A stretch of DNA of 64,000 bases, from the NCBI RefSeq assembly GCF_014649995.1, contig NZ_BMUC01000001.1, positions 62,001 through 126,000 on the forward strand. The letters run 5' to 3'. Below are positions 38,305-46,019 of the stretch, one piece after another. Source of the DNA: Streptomyces griseoflavus (lineage in GTDB: Bacteria; Actinomycetota; Actinomycetes; Streptomycetales; Streptomycetaceae). The notes beneath the pieces are model-generated. The model did no database searches and was not told the DNA's origin. It saw only the letters and a list, made by a program, of their open reading frames with translations. A program made the position numbers and the translations under genes. The number at the start of each line of letters is the position of its first letter. The first letter of the stretch is position 1.

Positions 38305-38703
38305 ATGGCCGCGAGCCGCCGACGCCGCACCACAGCCGTCGCCGCCACCCTGGCGGCCGTCGCGCTGACCGCCGGACTCACCACCGGCTGCGCCGCCGTC
38401 GACAAGGCACTGGACTGCGTCCAGACCGCCGACGCCATCGCCGACAGCGTCACCGAGATGCAACAGGCCGTCGAGAACGCCGGCAACGACGTCACCCAGC
38501 TCCAGGAGTCCCTCGACTCCATCGACAAGAACCTCACCGACATCGGCGAGAAGACCGACAACGCCGACGTCTCCAAGGCCGTCGACAACCTCGACCAGGC
38601 CGTCGGCAACGTCCGCACCTCCGTCGAGAACGGCGACGCCACCCCCGACATCAGCCCCATCACCGACGCCGCCGGCGAACTCACCAAGGTCTGCACCCCG
38701 TAG
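38305..38703 (+). CDS. Small secreted lipoprotein with coiled-coil region
   Basis: A 132-residue protein from ATG 38305 with GAGGGAGGGA upstream. A basic N-terminus and hydrophobic stretch end in LTTGC (lipobox Cys29). The rest is polar and heptad-like (VTEMQQAVENAGNDVTQLQESLDSIDKNL, in parts), suggesting a coiled coil. The function is unknown. It sits between rph and rdgB on the same strand. Confidence 0.75.
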   Translation: MAASRRRRTTAVAATLAAVALTAGLTTGCAAVDKALDCVQTADAIADSVTEMQQAVENAGNDVTQLQESLDSIDKNLTDIGEKTDNADVSKAVDNLDQAVGNVRTSVENGDATPDISPITDAAGELTKVCTP

Positions 38704-38740
38704 CGGACCGGCCGCCCGTGGGCCCGGACATACTGGGCCC

Positions 38741-39343
38741 ATGACCCGCCTGATCCTCGCCACCCGCAACGCCGGAAAGATCACCGAACTCCGCGCGATC
38801 CTCGCCGACGCGGGCCTGCCCCACGACCTCGTCGGCGCCGACGCCTACCCCGACATCCCCGACGTCAAGGAAACCGGCGTCACCTTCGCCGAGAACGCCC
38901 TGCTGAAGGCCCACGCCCTCGCCCGGGCCACCGGCCTCCCCGCCGTCGCCGACGACTCCGGCCTCTGCGTCGACGTCCTCGGCGGCGCCCCCGGCATCTT
39001 CTCCGCCCGCTGGTCCGGCACCCACGGCAACGACGAGGCCAACCTCGACCTGCTCCTCGCCCAGCTCTCCGACATCGACGACGCCCACCGCGGCGCCCAC
39101 TTCGCCTGCGCGGCAGCCCTCGCCCTCCCCGACGGCACCGAGCGCGTCGTCGAGGGCCACCTCACCGGCACCCTCCGCCACACCCCGGCCGGCACCGGCG
39201 GCTTCGGCTACGACCCGATCCTCCAGCCCGACGGCGAGACGAGGACATGCGCGGAACTCACCGCCGAGGAGAAGAACGCCATCAGCCACCGGGGCAAGGC
39301 CTTCCGCGCCCTGGTACCGGTGGTGCGGGAGCTGTTGGGCTAG
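38741..39343 (+). CDS. rdgB: XTP/dITP pyrophosphatase (RdgB/HAM1)
   Basis: A 200-residue protein from ATG 38741. It removes deaminated purine triphosphates from the nucleotide pool. LATRNAGKITELRAIL (residues about 4-19), ADDSGLCVDVLGGAPGIFSARWSG (about 70-93, in parts) and GFGYDPIL (about 155) are diagnostic. It is followed by a bidirectional terminator facing the minus-strand tRNA. Confidence 0.96.
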   Translation: MTRLILATRNAGKITELRAILADAGLPHDLVGADAYPDIPDVKETGVTFAENALLKAHALARATGLPAVADDSGLCVDVLGGAPGIFSARWSGTHGNDEANLDLLLAQLSDIDDAHRGAHFACAAALALPDGTERVVEGHLTGTLRHTPAGTGGFGYDPILQPDGETRTCAELTAEEKNAISHRGKAFRALVPVVRELLG

Positions 39344-39351
39344 TGCAGAGA

Positions 39352-39381
39352 GGGGTCCTGCCTCTGTCGAGACAGGACCCC
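39352..39381. terminator. Bidirectional terminator between rdgB and the tRNA
   Basis: GGGGTCCTG and CAGGACCCC form a 9-bp perfect stem with a 12-base loop, then TTCATGTGT. It lies 8 bases past the rdgB stop and 8 bases past the 3' end of the minus-strand tRNA. Confidence 0.8.
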
Positions 39382-39389
39382 TTCATGTG

Positions 39390-39461
39390 TACGCCCGGTC
39401 GGATTCGAACCGACAGACACGACCACCTAAAGGTCGCCGCTCGCCGTTGGCGTACGGGCGC
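39390..39461 (-). tRNA. tRNA with anticodon UAG (nominal Leu), class I shape
   Basis: On the minus strand: acceptor GCGCCCG/CGGGCGT with a G1-U72 wobble, discriminator A, a short D arm (CGC/GCG) with a GG in the loop, anticodon stem CGACC/GGTCG around loop TTTAGGT (anticodon UAG, reading CUA), variable loop TGTCT, and T arm GTCGG-TTCGAAT-CCGAC. The anticodon implies leucine, but bacterial tRNA-Leu is class II with a long variable arm, and this molecule has only five bases there. Its amino acid identity is therefore uncertain. It begins 15 bases behind the stop of an HNH nuclease gene on the same strand. Confidence 0.75.
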
Positions 39462-39476
39462 CAGCACGGGTCCACC

Positions 39477-39974
39477 TTACTGGGCGGAAGTCCACCGTCG
39501 CTGGCCTCCGCGGCACCAGGTGTCCGTAGCGGAGTGGCAATTGGGGCAAAGCAGTCGCAAGTTCTCCCTGCGATCATCGCTCCAGTCCCCGTTGATGTGA
39601 TCGATCTCCAGGGTCATCGGCTTGCCGAGCCACTCGGGCCCCGTACCGCATTCGGCGCACTTGTTCGGCACGCCCACCTCGTGGAGCGCCCGACGCAGGA
39701 GCACCGTCTTCGTCCGCCGTTCGCCGTCGTGCTTGACCAGGATGTCCGCGGACGTCCTGAGTGGGGTCGTACCGGGCCTGCCCCGCTGATGAGCCTGCCC
39801 CAGGAAGTGCGCCGTCGAGATGTTCTCCTCACTCAGCCACTGCCGCAGCAGGAGGCGCTGAGTGCCGCTGTCAGGGCGCCCCAGCCGGCGCAGTGCCGCG
39901 GCGATCGAAACGGACTCGGCAACCGCCTTGCGCAGTTCTTCGGTGGCAGGCCGCGCCCGCTCACGGGCGTTCAC
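39477..39974 (-). CDS. HNH endonuclease-domain protein (downstream paralogue)
   Basis: A 165-residue protein from GTG 39974, overlapping the stop of the upstream paralogue (GTGA). An N-terminal helical HTH-like unit (EELRKAVAESVSIAAALRRLG, in parts) precedes a complete HNH motif: CAECG, LEIDHINGDWSDDRRENLRLLCPNCHS (in parts, residues about 115-145), with DH as metal/base site, the central N, and the second Cys pair binding zinc. Resembles free-standing homing- or phage-type HNH proteins. It is directly upstream of the UAG tRNA. Confidence 0.82.
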   Translation of the reverse strand: MNARERARPATEELRKAVAESVSIAAALRRLGRPDSGTQRLLLRQWLSEENISTAHFLGQAHQRGRPGTTPLRTSADILVKHDGERRTKTVLLRRALHEVGVPNKCAECGTGPEWLGKPMTLEIDHINGDWSDDRRENLRLLCPNCHSATDTWCRGGQRRWTSAQ

Positions 39975-40624
39975 GCCGTGCTCCCGGTGGTACGCCGCTT
40001 GGCTCTGCCACGGTAGTTGTCCGTGGTCGCATGGCAGTTGGGGCACAGCATGCGGAGGTTGCCGATGCGGTTGTCGCGCCAGTTGCCGTCGATGTGGTCG
40101 ACCTCGAGGGGCAGTGCGCGGCCTCGCCACGAGGGGTCCGTGCCGCACAGCGCGCATCGCTCCGGTACGCCCGAGGTCCTCATCGCCCACTTGAGCCGGT
40201 CGCTCGGAATGCGTCTGGCCTGGCCGGTCGGCTGTTCGACGAGGAGCTTGTCGGCTGTCCGTCGCTGCCGGGGTTTGCCGCGGCGGGTGGGGATCTGGAA
40301 GTGCGAGGTGTCGATGCCGTACGACTTGATCCGGCGGCTGATGTGAGTGTGGTGTCCACCGACCACTTCCAGTCCGAGGTACCTCAAGACCTCGCACATG
40401 TTCGTCGAGTCCGAGACCGCCTCCTGGAGCAGTTCCCGAGTCCACTTCACCCCCTCCCGCTGGAAGTGCGACGTCTCGACACCGAGTCGCTTCATCCGTC
40501 CCAGCACGTACTGCCGCGTCGAACTCCTCGGATCCACCCCCAACCGCACCAACGCCTCCGTCAGCGTCCGTGCCCCGCGGGCGGCCTCCTCCAGCCGCTC
40601 CCTGGTGTACGCACTGGTCCCCAT
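39971..40624 (-). CDS. HNH endonuclease-domain protein with tandem HTH-like repeats
   Basis: A 217-residue protein from ATG 40624 with GGAGGGGG upstream. Two similar 50-residue units (RERLEEAARGARTLTEALVRLG and TRELLQEAVSDSTNMCEVLRYLG, in parts), each ending in a GV/GI-x-TSHFQ box, look like helix-turn-helix DNA-recognition repeats. The HNH motif follows (CALCG, LEVDHIDGNWRDNRIGNLRMLCPNCH in parts, residues about 157-195). The C-terminal halves of the two neighbours are clearly paralogous. They probably form one transcript that may run into the tRNA. Confidence 0.83.
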   Translation of the reverse strand: MGTSAYTRERLEEAARGARTLTEALVRLGVDPRSSTRQYVLGRMKRLGVETSHFQREGVKWTRELLQEAVSDSTNMCEVLRYLGLEVVGGHHTHISRRIKSYGIDTSHFQIPTRRGKPRQRRTADKLLVEQPTGQARRIPSDRLKWAMRTSGVPERCALCGTDPSWRGRALPLEVDHIDGNWRDNRIGNLRMLCPNCHATTDNYRGRAKRRTTGSTA

Positions 40625-40761
40625 CGGGCCCCCTCCGTCTCTCGGCCACCCGTTCGTGGCGTCGTACGGAGTAACGAACCGGATATCGGACGGTCACGTG
40701 CGGAAAGCGGAGCGGCCCGTACCGGTGAGGGGTGGTACGGGCCGCTGCGGGGAAGGACGGG

Positions 40762-41229
40762 TCAGATGCCGAGGTCCTTGATGATCTTGGCGACGTGGCC
40801 GGTCGCGCGGACGTTGTAGAAGGCGTGTTCGACCTTGCCCTGTTCGTCGACGACGATCGTGGAGCGGATCACGCCCACGTAGGTCTTGCCGTAGTTCTTC
40901 TTCTCGCCGAAGGCGCCGTAGGCGTCGAGGGCCTGCTTGTCGGGGTCGGCGAGGAGGGTGACCTTCAGGGACTCCTTCTCGCGGAACTTCGCGAGCTTCT
41001 CCGGCTTGTCGGGGGAGATGCCGATGACGTCGTAGCCGGCGCCGGCGAGCAGCTCGAGGTTGTCGGTGAAGTCGCAGGCCTGCTTGGTGCAGCCGGGAGT
41101 GAGGGCGGCCGGGTAGAAGTAGACGATGACCTTGCGGCCCTTGTGGTCGGCCAGGGACACCTCGTTGCCGTCGGCGTCGGGCAGGGTGAAGGCGGGGGCC
41201 TCGTCCCCGGGCTGGAGGCGTTCGCTCAT
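40762..41229 (-). CDS. bcp: Thiol peroxidase Bcp (peroxiredoxin Q)
   Basis: A 155-residue protein from ATG 41229. The motif TPGCTKQACDF places the peroxidatic Cys at 47 and the resolving Cys at 52, the standard BCP arrangement. It reduces hydroperoxides with thioredoxin. The N-terminal LQPGDEAPAFTLPDADG and YPAALTPGC segments are typical. It is divergent from the DUF3618 gene. Confidence 0.94.
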   Translation of the reverse strand: MSERLQPGDEAPAFTLPDADGNEVSLADHKGRKVIVYFYPAALTPGCTKQACDFTDNLELLAGAGYDVIGISPDKPEKLAKFREKESLKVTLLADPDKQALDAYGAFGEKKNYGKTYVGVIRSTIVVDEQGKVEHAFYNVRATGHVAKIIKDLGI

Positions 41230-41369
41230 CGGTCTGGGTCTCCTCGTACGTACGCGCTGGGTGGATCGGGTGCCGGGATCGAGGGTAACCGGGGGTCCTG
41301 ACAGTGCGTGGCGGCGTGGAGCTGACAGACTGTCCGGCACAGGTATCAGCGGATTTCGGAGGCGGCACG

Positions 41370-41717
41370 GTGGCGGACACGGCGGACACCAGAACCCCGG
41401 CGCAGATCGAGGCGGACATCGAGCGCCGTCGTGCGGTGCTGGCCGAGACCCTGGACGAGATCGGGGTGCGGGTGCACCCGAAGACGATCATGGGGGACGC
41501 GAAGGCGAAGGCCGTGTCCCACGTGGATCACACGCTGGGCCGGGCGTATGTGCGGGTCAATGGTGTGGTGAGTGGGGTGAAGGGCCAGTTCGTGGACGCG
41601 GAGGGTTCGCCGCGGCTGGAGCGGGTCGTGCCGGTGGCGGTGCTGCTGGTGGGGGTCGTGGGGCTGCTGGCCCTGGGGTCCCGTCGGCGGTCCGTGCCGG
41701 CGCGGCGTCGGCGTTGA
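41370..41717 (+). CDS. DUF3618-family membrane protein
   Basis: A 115-residue protein from GTG 41370 with GGAGG at good spacing. The N-terminal RTPAQIEADIERRRAVLAETLDEIGVRVHP (in parts) is the DUF3618 signature, and a hydrophobic helix (residues about 85-103) and basic tail follow. Often found in actinobacteria near membrane-stress genes; the function is unknown. It lies 45 bases before the GroES-like gene on the same strand. Confidence 0.82.
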   Translation: MADTADTRTPAQIEADIERRRAVLAETLDEIGVRVHPKTIMGDAKAKAVSHVDHTLGRAYVRVNGVVSGVKGQFVDAEGSPRLERVVPVAVLLVGVVGLLALGSRRRSVPARRRR

Positions 41718-41762
41718 CCCCTCCCGGGCGGGTTCGGGGCGAAGGCAGGTAGGTTTCAGGTC

Positions 41763-42119
41763 GTGAGCGCCAAGAGACACGAGCAGGGTTCCCAGGACGA
41801 CAAGCTGCCCATTCGGATGCTGCACGATCGCGTGCTGGTGCGGCAGGACACGAGTGAGGGTGAGCGGCGTTCGGGGGGCGGCATTCTGATTCCCGCGACG
41901 GCGGCGGTGGGCCGTCGGCTGGCCTGGGCCGCGGTGGTCGCGGTGGGGCAGAACGTGCGGACCGTGGAGCCGGGTGACCGGGTGCTGTTCGATCCGGAGG
42001 ACCGGGCGGAGGTCGAGGTGCGCGGGACGGCGTACGTGCTGATGCGGGAGCGTGATCTGCACGCGGTGGCCGCGGACCGTTTCGAGGGTTCCGAGGATTC
42101 GACGGGCCTGTACCTGTAG
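41763..42119 (+). CDS. GroES-family (Cpn10-like) co-chaperonin
   Basis: A 118-residue protein from GTG 41763. The Cpn10 fold is visible: LPIRMLHDRVLVRQDTSEG, then SGGGILIPATA, VVAVGQNVRTVEPGDRVLFDP and VRGTAYVLMRERDLHAV (in parts). It has extra N- and C-terminal segments (about 15 residues each) compared with standard 95-residue GroES, and no groEL is adjacent. It is therefore probably a divergent second co-chaperonin. Confidence 0.83.
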   Translation: MSAKRHEQGSQDDKLPIRMLHDRVLVRQDTSEGERRSGGGILIPATAAVGRRLAWAAVVAVGQNVRTVEPGDRVLFDPEDRAEVEVRGTAYVLMRERDLHAVAADRFEGSEDSTGLYL

Positions 42120-42127
42120 TTCTGTGA

Positions 42128-42165
42128 GTGAGGGGGCTGGTGACCATGGTCACCAGCCCCCTCAC
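42128..42165. terminator. Terminator after the GroES-like gene
   Basis: GTGAGGGGGCTGGTGACC at 42128-42145 pairs perfectly with its complement at 42148-42165 around only AT, an almost uninterrupted 18-bp palindrome. Confidence 0.85.
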
Positions 42166-42199
42166 CGTGTTCTGGGCTACGGTGGTGGGACCCATGGGG

Positions 42200-42244
42200 C
42201 CCCGACGAGACGCGCCGTACCGGGGTGAAGGCAAAGACGACGCA
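42200..42244 (+). promoter_or_regulatory. Guanidine-III riboswitch (mini-ykkC-III type)
   Basis: The segment reads CCCCGACGAG, then CGCGCCGTACCGGGG, then GGCAAAGACGACGC. These match the conserved blocks of the guanidine-III aptamer (CCGGACGAGG, GCGCCGTACC, GGACAAGACGGCGC), including the pseudoknot CGCC/GGCG-type partners. It lies 35 bases before the SMR exporter gene. Guanidine binding should turn on translation of the exporter (established for this class). Confidence 0.82.
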
Positions 42245-42279
42245 CCCCCGTTTCGGTTCGTGTTCCGGAGGTGTCCGTC

Positions 42280-42600
42280 ATGGCGTGGGTTCTGTTGGTG
42301 GTGGCCGGTCTGCTGGAGGTCGGCTGGGCGATCGGTCTGAAGTACACGGAGGGGTTCACCCGGCTGGTGCCGAGTGTGCTGACCGGTGCGGGGATCGTCG
42401 CGAGCATGGTGTTGCTGTCGTACGCGGCTCGTACGCTGCCGATCGGTACGGCCTACGGCGTGTGGGTGGGGATCGGTGCGGCGGGGGCCGCGGTGATGGG
42501 GATGCTGGTGCTGGGTGAGCCGGTGACGGCTGCCCGGGTGTTCTTCATCAGTCTGCTGGTGGTCGCGGTGGTGGGGTTGAAGGCGACGTCCGGGCACTGA
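42280..42600 (+). CDS. gdx: SMR-family guanidinium exporter (Gdx/SugE type)
   Basis: A 106-residue four-helix protein. ATG 42280 has GGAGG eight bases upstream, so the earlier GTG 42271 (inside that site) is rejected. The essential Glu13 in LLEVGWAIGLKYTEGFTR (in parts) and the GTAYGVWVGIGA segment are typical of the SugE/Gdx branch of small multidrug-resistance transporters, which export guanidinium by proton antiport. The riboswitch upstream supports this over quaternary-ammonium resistance. The stop is 15 bases from the convergent PBP gene. Confidence 0.9.
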   Translation: MAWVLLVVAGLLEVGWAIGLKYTEGFTRLVPSVLTGAGIVASMVLLSYAARTLPIGTAYGVWVGIGAAGAAVMGMLVLGEPVTAARVFFISLLVVAVVGLKATSGH

Positions 42601-42615
42601 GCGGGGGCGTCGGGG

Positions 42616-44967
42616 TCATTCGTCCCGGCGGGTGTGCTGGGTCAGCGCGCCGGTGAGGCCGGCGGGGCCGGTGCGGTGGTCGTCCCCGTTGCTGTCGCTG
42701 TAGCCGGTGCCGCCGCCGGTGTCCGTGCCGCTGTCGGTGGTGCCGCCGTCGCCGCCGGTGGTGTCGCCGGGGGTGCTGCTGTCGTCGCCGGGTGTCTCGC
42801 GGGTGGGTTCGTCGCTGTCGTCCGGGGTGCTGCTGCGGGTGTCCTCGTCGTCCGGTGTGCCGCTGTCGCGGTCGGTGGGGCGGCCCGAGGAGGAGGGGCT
42901 GTCGCTGGAGTCGGAGGGGGGCGGCTGGCTTTCGAAGGCGCCGGGTTGCATCCGGAGGTTGAAGCCCTGCACGGGGTGGCCTTCGAGGGCTTCGCGGGTG
43001 TACTGGCCCCAGATCTCGGCGGGTGCGCCGCCTCCGTTGATGCGGGGCAGGCCCATGGCGCCGTAGAGGGATTTGTGGCCGGCGGTGACGGGGTCCTGGC
43101 CCATGACGGCGACGACGGTGGCGAGGTCGGGGGTGTAGCCGGCGAACCAGGCGGCGGTGTCCTCCTCGGCGGTGCCGGTCTTGCCGGCGGCGGGGCGGCC
43201 GGCGGTCTGGGCGGCGGTGGCGGTGCCGCTCTCGACGACGCCGCGCAGGACGGCGGTGGTGGTGTCGGCGGCCTGGCGGCTGACGGCCTGGCGGGTGCGG
43301 CGTTCGGGCAGGTCGACGGTCTTGCCGCCGTAAGTGACCTTTTCGAGGAGGGTGTAGCCGCTGTTCTTGCCGTGGTTGGCGAGGGTGGCGTAGGCCTCGG
43401 CCATGTCGAGGACGCTGGCGCTGGCGACGCCGAGGGCGATGGAGGGTCCGGCGTCGTCGAGGCTGGGGGTGTTCTCGGACAGTCCGAGGTCGATGGCGGT
43501 GCGGCGGACCTTGTCGGGGCCGACGTCGACGGCCATCTGGGCGTAGACGGCGTTGACGGATTTGTCGGTGGCTTCGCGGACGGTGATGTCGCCGTAGTCG
43601 CGGTGGTCCTCGTTCTCGGGGGCGTAGCGGGCGCCGGGCCAGCCCTGGACGGGGCGTTCGCTGGTGCCGTCGTAGAGGGTGGTGGGGGTGATGCGGCGGC
43701 CGTCCTGGGTGCGGGACTTGTGTTCGACGGCGGCGGTGAGGACGAAGGGTTTGAAGGAGGAGCCGGTCTGGAAGTCCCGGCGGGTGGCGTTGGGGGTGTA
43801 CTGCTTGACGTAGTCGATGCCGTTGTACATGGCGACGACCTTGCCGGTCTTGGGTTCGACGGAGGCTCCGCCGGCGCGGACGTAGGTGTCGACCTTGCGG
43901 TTCTCCTGGTCGAGCCGGTCCATGAGTTTGTCGTTGACGGCGTCGACGAAGGCGTCCTGCTTGTCCTTGTGGAGGGTGGTGGTGATGCGGTAGCCGCCGG
44001 TGTCGAGGGTGTCCTCGTCGACGATGTCGTTGTCGGTGAGGTACTTCTTGACGACGTCGACGATGTAGCCGCGCTGGCCGGACATGCCGGTGGAGTGGGT
44101 GGTCTCCTTGGGGGTGGGGAACTTCATGCCGGCGCGTTCGGTCTCGGTGAGCCAGCCTTCGTCGACCATGCCGTCCAGGACGTAGTTCCAGCGGTTCTCG
44201 ACGGTCTGCCGGTTCTCGGGGTGGGTGATGACGTCGTACTGGCTGGGGGCGTTGAGGAGGGAGGCGAGGTAGGCGGCGCGGCCGGCGTCGAGTTCGGAGG
44301 CGTCCATGTCGTAGTAGGCGTGGGCGGCGGCCTGGATGCCGTAGGCGCCGCGGCCGAAGAAGCTGGTGTTGAGGTAGCCCTCGAGGATGTCGTCCTTGCT
44401 CTGGTTGCGGTCGAGTTTGATGGCGATGAAGAATTCCTTGACCTTGCGGGTGACGGTCTGTTCCTGGCGCAGGTAGTAGTTCTTCACGTACTGCTGGGTG
44501 ATGGTGGAGCCGGACTGTTTGCCCTTGCCGGTGGCGGTGTTCCAGGCGGCGCGGACCATGGCCAGGGGGTCGACGGCGGACTCGGTGTAGAAGTCGCGGT
44601 CCTCGGCGGCGAGGATGGCGTGCTGGGCGTCCTCGGAGATCTGGCCGAGGGTGACGTTCTCCCGGTTGACGTCGCCGTCGCGGGCGATGACGGAGCCGTC
44701 GGCGTAGAGGTAGACGTTGGCCTGCTGGGTGGCGAGGGCGTTGGCGGCGGGGATCTGTACGAGGTGGTAGCCGAGGAAGAAGCCGCCGATGACGAGGGCG
44801 GCGGTGACGAGGGCCGCGGCGAGTACCGTGCGCCAGGTGGGGACGTAGCGGCGCCATCCGGTGCGTGGGGGTTTGGTGCCCTTCTTGCCTTCGGGGGCGT
44901 CGGCCGCCTGGGGCTTCTTCGGTGCCCAGCCCTTTCCGGGCTGTCGCGGCTGCGGCTCGTCGCTCAT
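42616..44967 (-). CDS. Class A penicillin-binding protein (transglycosylase/transpeptidase)
   Basis: A 783-residue protein from ATG 44967. A basic cytoplasmic N-terminus and one membrane helix (residues about 48-72) precede a GT51 glycosyltransferase domain (AAEDRDFY and GSTITQQYVKNYYL motifs, about 120-165). The transpeptidase domain has Ser403 in GSSFKPF, SVN and GKTGTAEE. It ends in a Ser/Asp/Thr/Gly-rich tail of about 120 residues, common in Streptomyces PBPs. It polymerises and cross-links peptidoglycan. It is convergent with gdx and divergent from the ABC exporter. Confidence 0.94.
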   Translation of the reverse strand: MSDEPQPRQPGKGWAPKKPQAADAPEGKKGTKPPRTGWRRYVPTWRTVLAAALVTAALVIGGFFLGYHLVQIPAANALATQQANVYLYADGSVIARDGDVNRENVTLGQISEDAQHAILAAEDRDFYTESAVDPLAMVRAAWNTATGKGKQSGSTITQQYVKNYYLRQEQTVTRKVKEFFIAIKLDRNQSKDDILEGYLNTSFFGRGAYGIQAAAHAYYDMDASELDAGRAAYLASLLNAPSQYDVITHPENRQTVENRWNYVLDGMVDEGWLTETERAGMKFPTPKETTHSTGMSGQRGYIVDVVKKYLTDNDIVDEDTLDTGGYRITTTLHKDKQDAFVDAVNDKLMDRLDQENRKVDTYVRAGGASVEPKTGKVVAMYNGIDYVKQYTPNATRRDFQTGSSFKPFVLTAAVEHKSRTQDGRRITPTTLYDGTSERPVQGWPGARYAPENEDHRDYGDITVREATDKSVNAVYAQMAVDVGPDKVRRTAIDLGLSENTPSLDDAGPSIALGVASASVLDMAEAYATLANHGKNSGYTLLEKVTYGGKTVDLPERRTRQAVSRQAADTTTAVLRGVVESGTATAAQTAGRPAAGKTGTAEEDTAAWFAGYTPDLATVVAVMGQDPVTAGHKSLYGAMGLPRINGGGAPAEIWGQYTREALEGHPVQGFNLRMQPGAFESQPPPSDSSDSPSSSGRPTDRDSGTPDDEDTRSSTPDDSDEPTRETPGDDSSTPGDTTGGDGGTTDSGTDTGGGTGYSDSNGDDHRTGPAGLTGALTQHTRRDE

Positions 44968-45218
44968 GTCGTGCTCGGACTCCTGTTTCGCCTCGTTCGT
45001 TCCTGTACGCCTGATGCGTCCCCCTTATTCAAGACTGTCGCATCCGGTGGCGCGTTCCGCGGCCTCGGCGCGCGTCGTGCGCGCTTGCGGCTTGTCACAC
45101 GCATGGCCCCGCCGGGGGTTGTCATGCGGTGGATGGTGTGGAAATCGCGTGGCCGGTGGGCGGGCGGGCGCACTAGGCTCCTGCGCTTCGGTGCCGGGCG
45201 CGGGAGGGAGGGGCGGGG

Positions 45219-46019
45219 GTGGGTTCGTGGCGTGTGTACCCGGCCGTGGTGGTGGGGGGTTTCCGGCGGTACGCGACGTATCGGGTGGCGACCGCGGCGG
45301 GGGTGTTCACGAACACGGTGTTCGGGCTGATCCTGGTGTACACGTATCTGGCACTGTGGGAGGCCCGGCCGGGTCTGGGCGGGTACGACCAGGCGCAGGC
45401 GGTCACGTATGTGTGGCTGGGGCAGGCGCTGTTCGCGATGCTGGCGTTCCAGGGCGGCGGGTTCGAGGTCGAGCTGATGGAACGCATCCGTACGGGTGAG
45501 ATCGCGGTGGACCTGTACCGGCCGGTGGATCTGCAGTTGTGGTGGCTGGCGAACGATGTGGGCCGGGCGGTGTTCCAGCTCCTGGGGAGGGGGGTGGTGC
45601 CGTTCGTCTTCGGTGCGCTGTTCTTCCCCACGGCGTTGCCCGGGGAGGTGGCGGTGTGGGGGGCGTTCCTGCTGGTGCTGATGGCGGCGCTGGTGGTGAG
45701 TTTCGCGATCCGTTATCTGTTCGCGTTGAGTGCGTTCTGGCTGCTGGACGGGCAGGGTGTGGCGCAGGCGCTGATGGTGACGGGGCTGTTCTGCTCGGGG
45801 ATGACGCTGCCGTTGAACGCCTTTCCGGGTGGTCTGGGTGAGGTGGTGCGGGTGCTGCCGTGGGCGGCGCAGTTGCAGGTGCCGGCGGATGTGCTGATGG
45901 GGGAGTCCGCTCTGTGGGAGGCGTTGGTCTTCCAGGGGGCGTGGGCGGTGGCGTTGCTGGCGGTGGGCCGGCTGGTGCAGTCGGCGGCGACGCGGCGGGT
46001 GGTGGTGCAGGGTGGCTGA
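45219..46019 (+). CDS. ABC-2 type transporter permease (first)
   Basis: A 266-residue membrane protein from GTG 45219 after a GGGAGGGAGGGG tract. It has about six helices. MERIRTGEIAVDLYRPVDLQLWWLANDVGRA (in parts, residues about 87-117) is the cytoplasmic loop typical of the DUF990/ABC-2 permeases that form two-permease exporters. Its stop overlaps the next permease start by eight bases. Confidence 0.85.
   Translation: MGSWRVYPAVVVGGFRRYATYRVATAAGVFTNTVFGLILVYTYLALWEARPGLGGYDQAQAVTYVWLGQALFAMLAFQGGGFEVELMERIRTGEIAVDLYRPVDLQLWWLANDVGRAVFQLLGRGVVPFVFGALFFPTALPGEVAVWGAFLLVLMAALVVSFAIRYLFALSAFWLLDGQGVAQALMVTGLFCSGMTLPLNAFPGGLGEVVRVLPWAAQLQVPADVLMGESALWEALVFQGAWAVALLAVGRLVQSAATRRVVVQGG

Noticed and set aside
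39390-39461. An amber-suppressor tRNA, because CTA is seen in the loop
   Set aside because: CTA appears only on the plus strand; the T arm and acceptor orient the tRNA on the minus strand, where the anticodon is UAG (reads CUA), not CUA.
40762-41301. Plus-strand open frame with a Val/Gly/Glu-rich translation across bcp
   Set aside because: It is the antisense shadow of bcp, whose product has intact catalytic cysteines.
42634-45330. A very long (about 900-codon) plus-strand frame opposite the PBP gene
   Set aside because: The translation is almost only Gly/Val/Ala/Asp and is antisense to a class A PBP with complete motifs.
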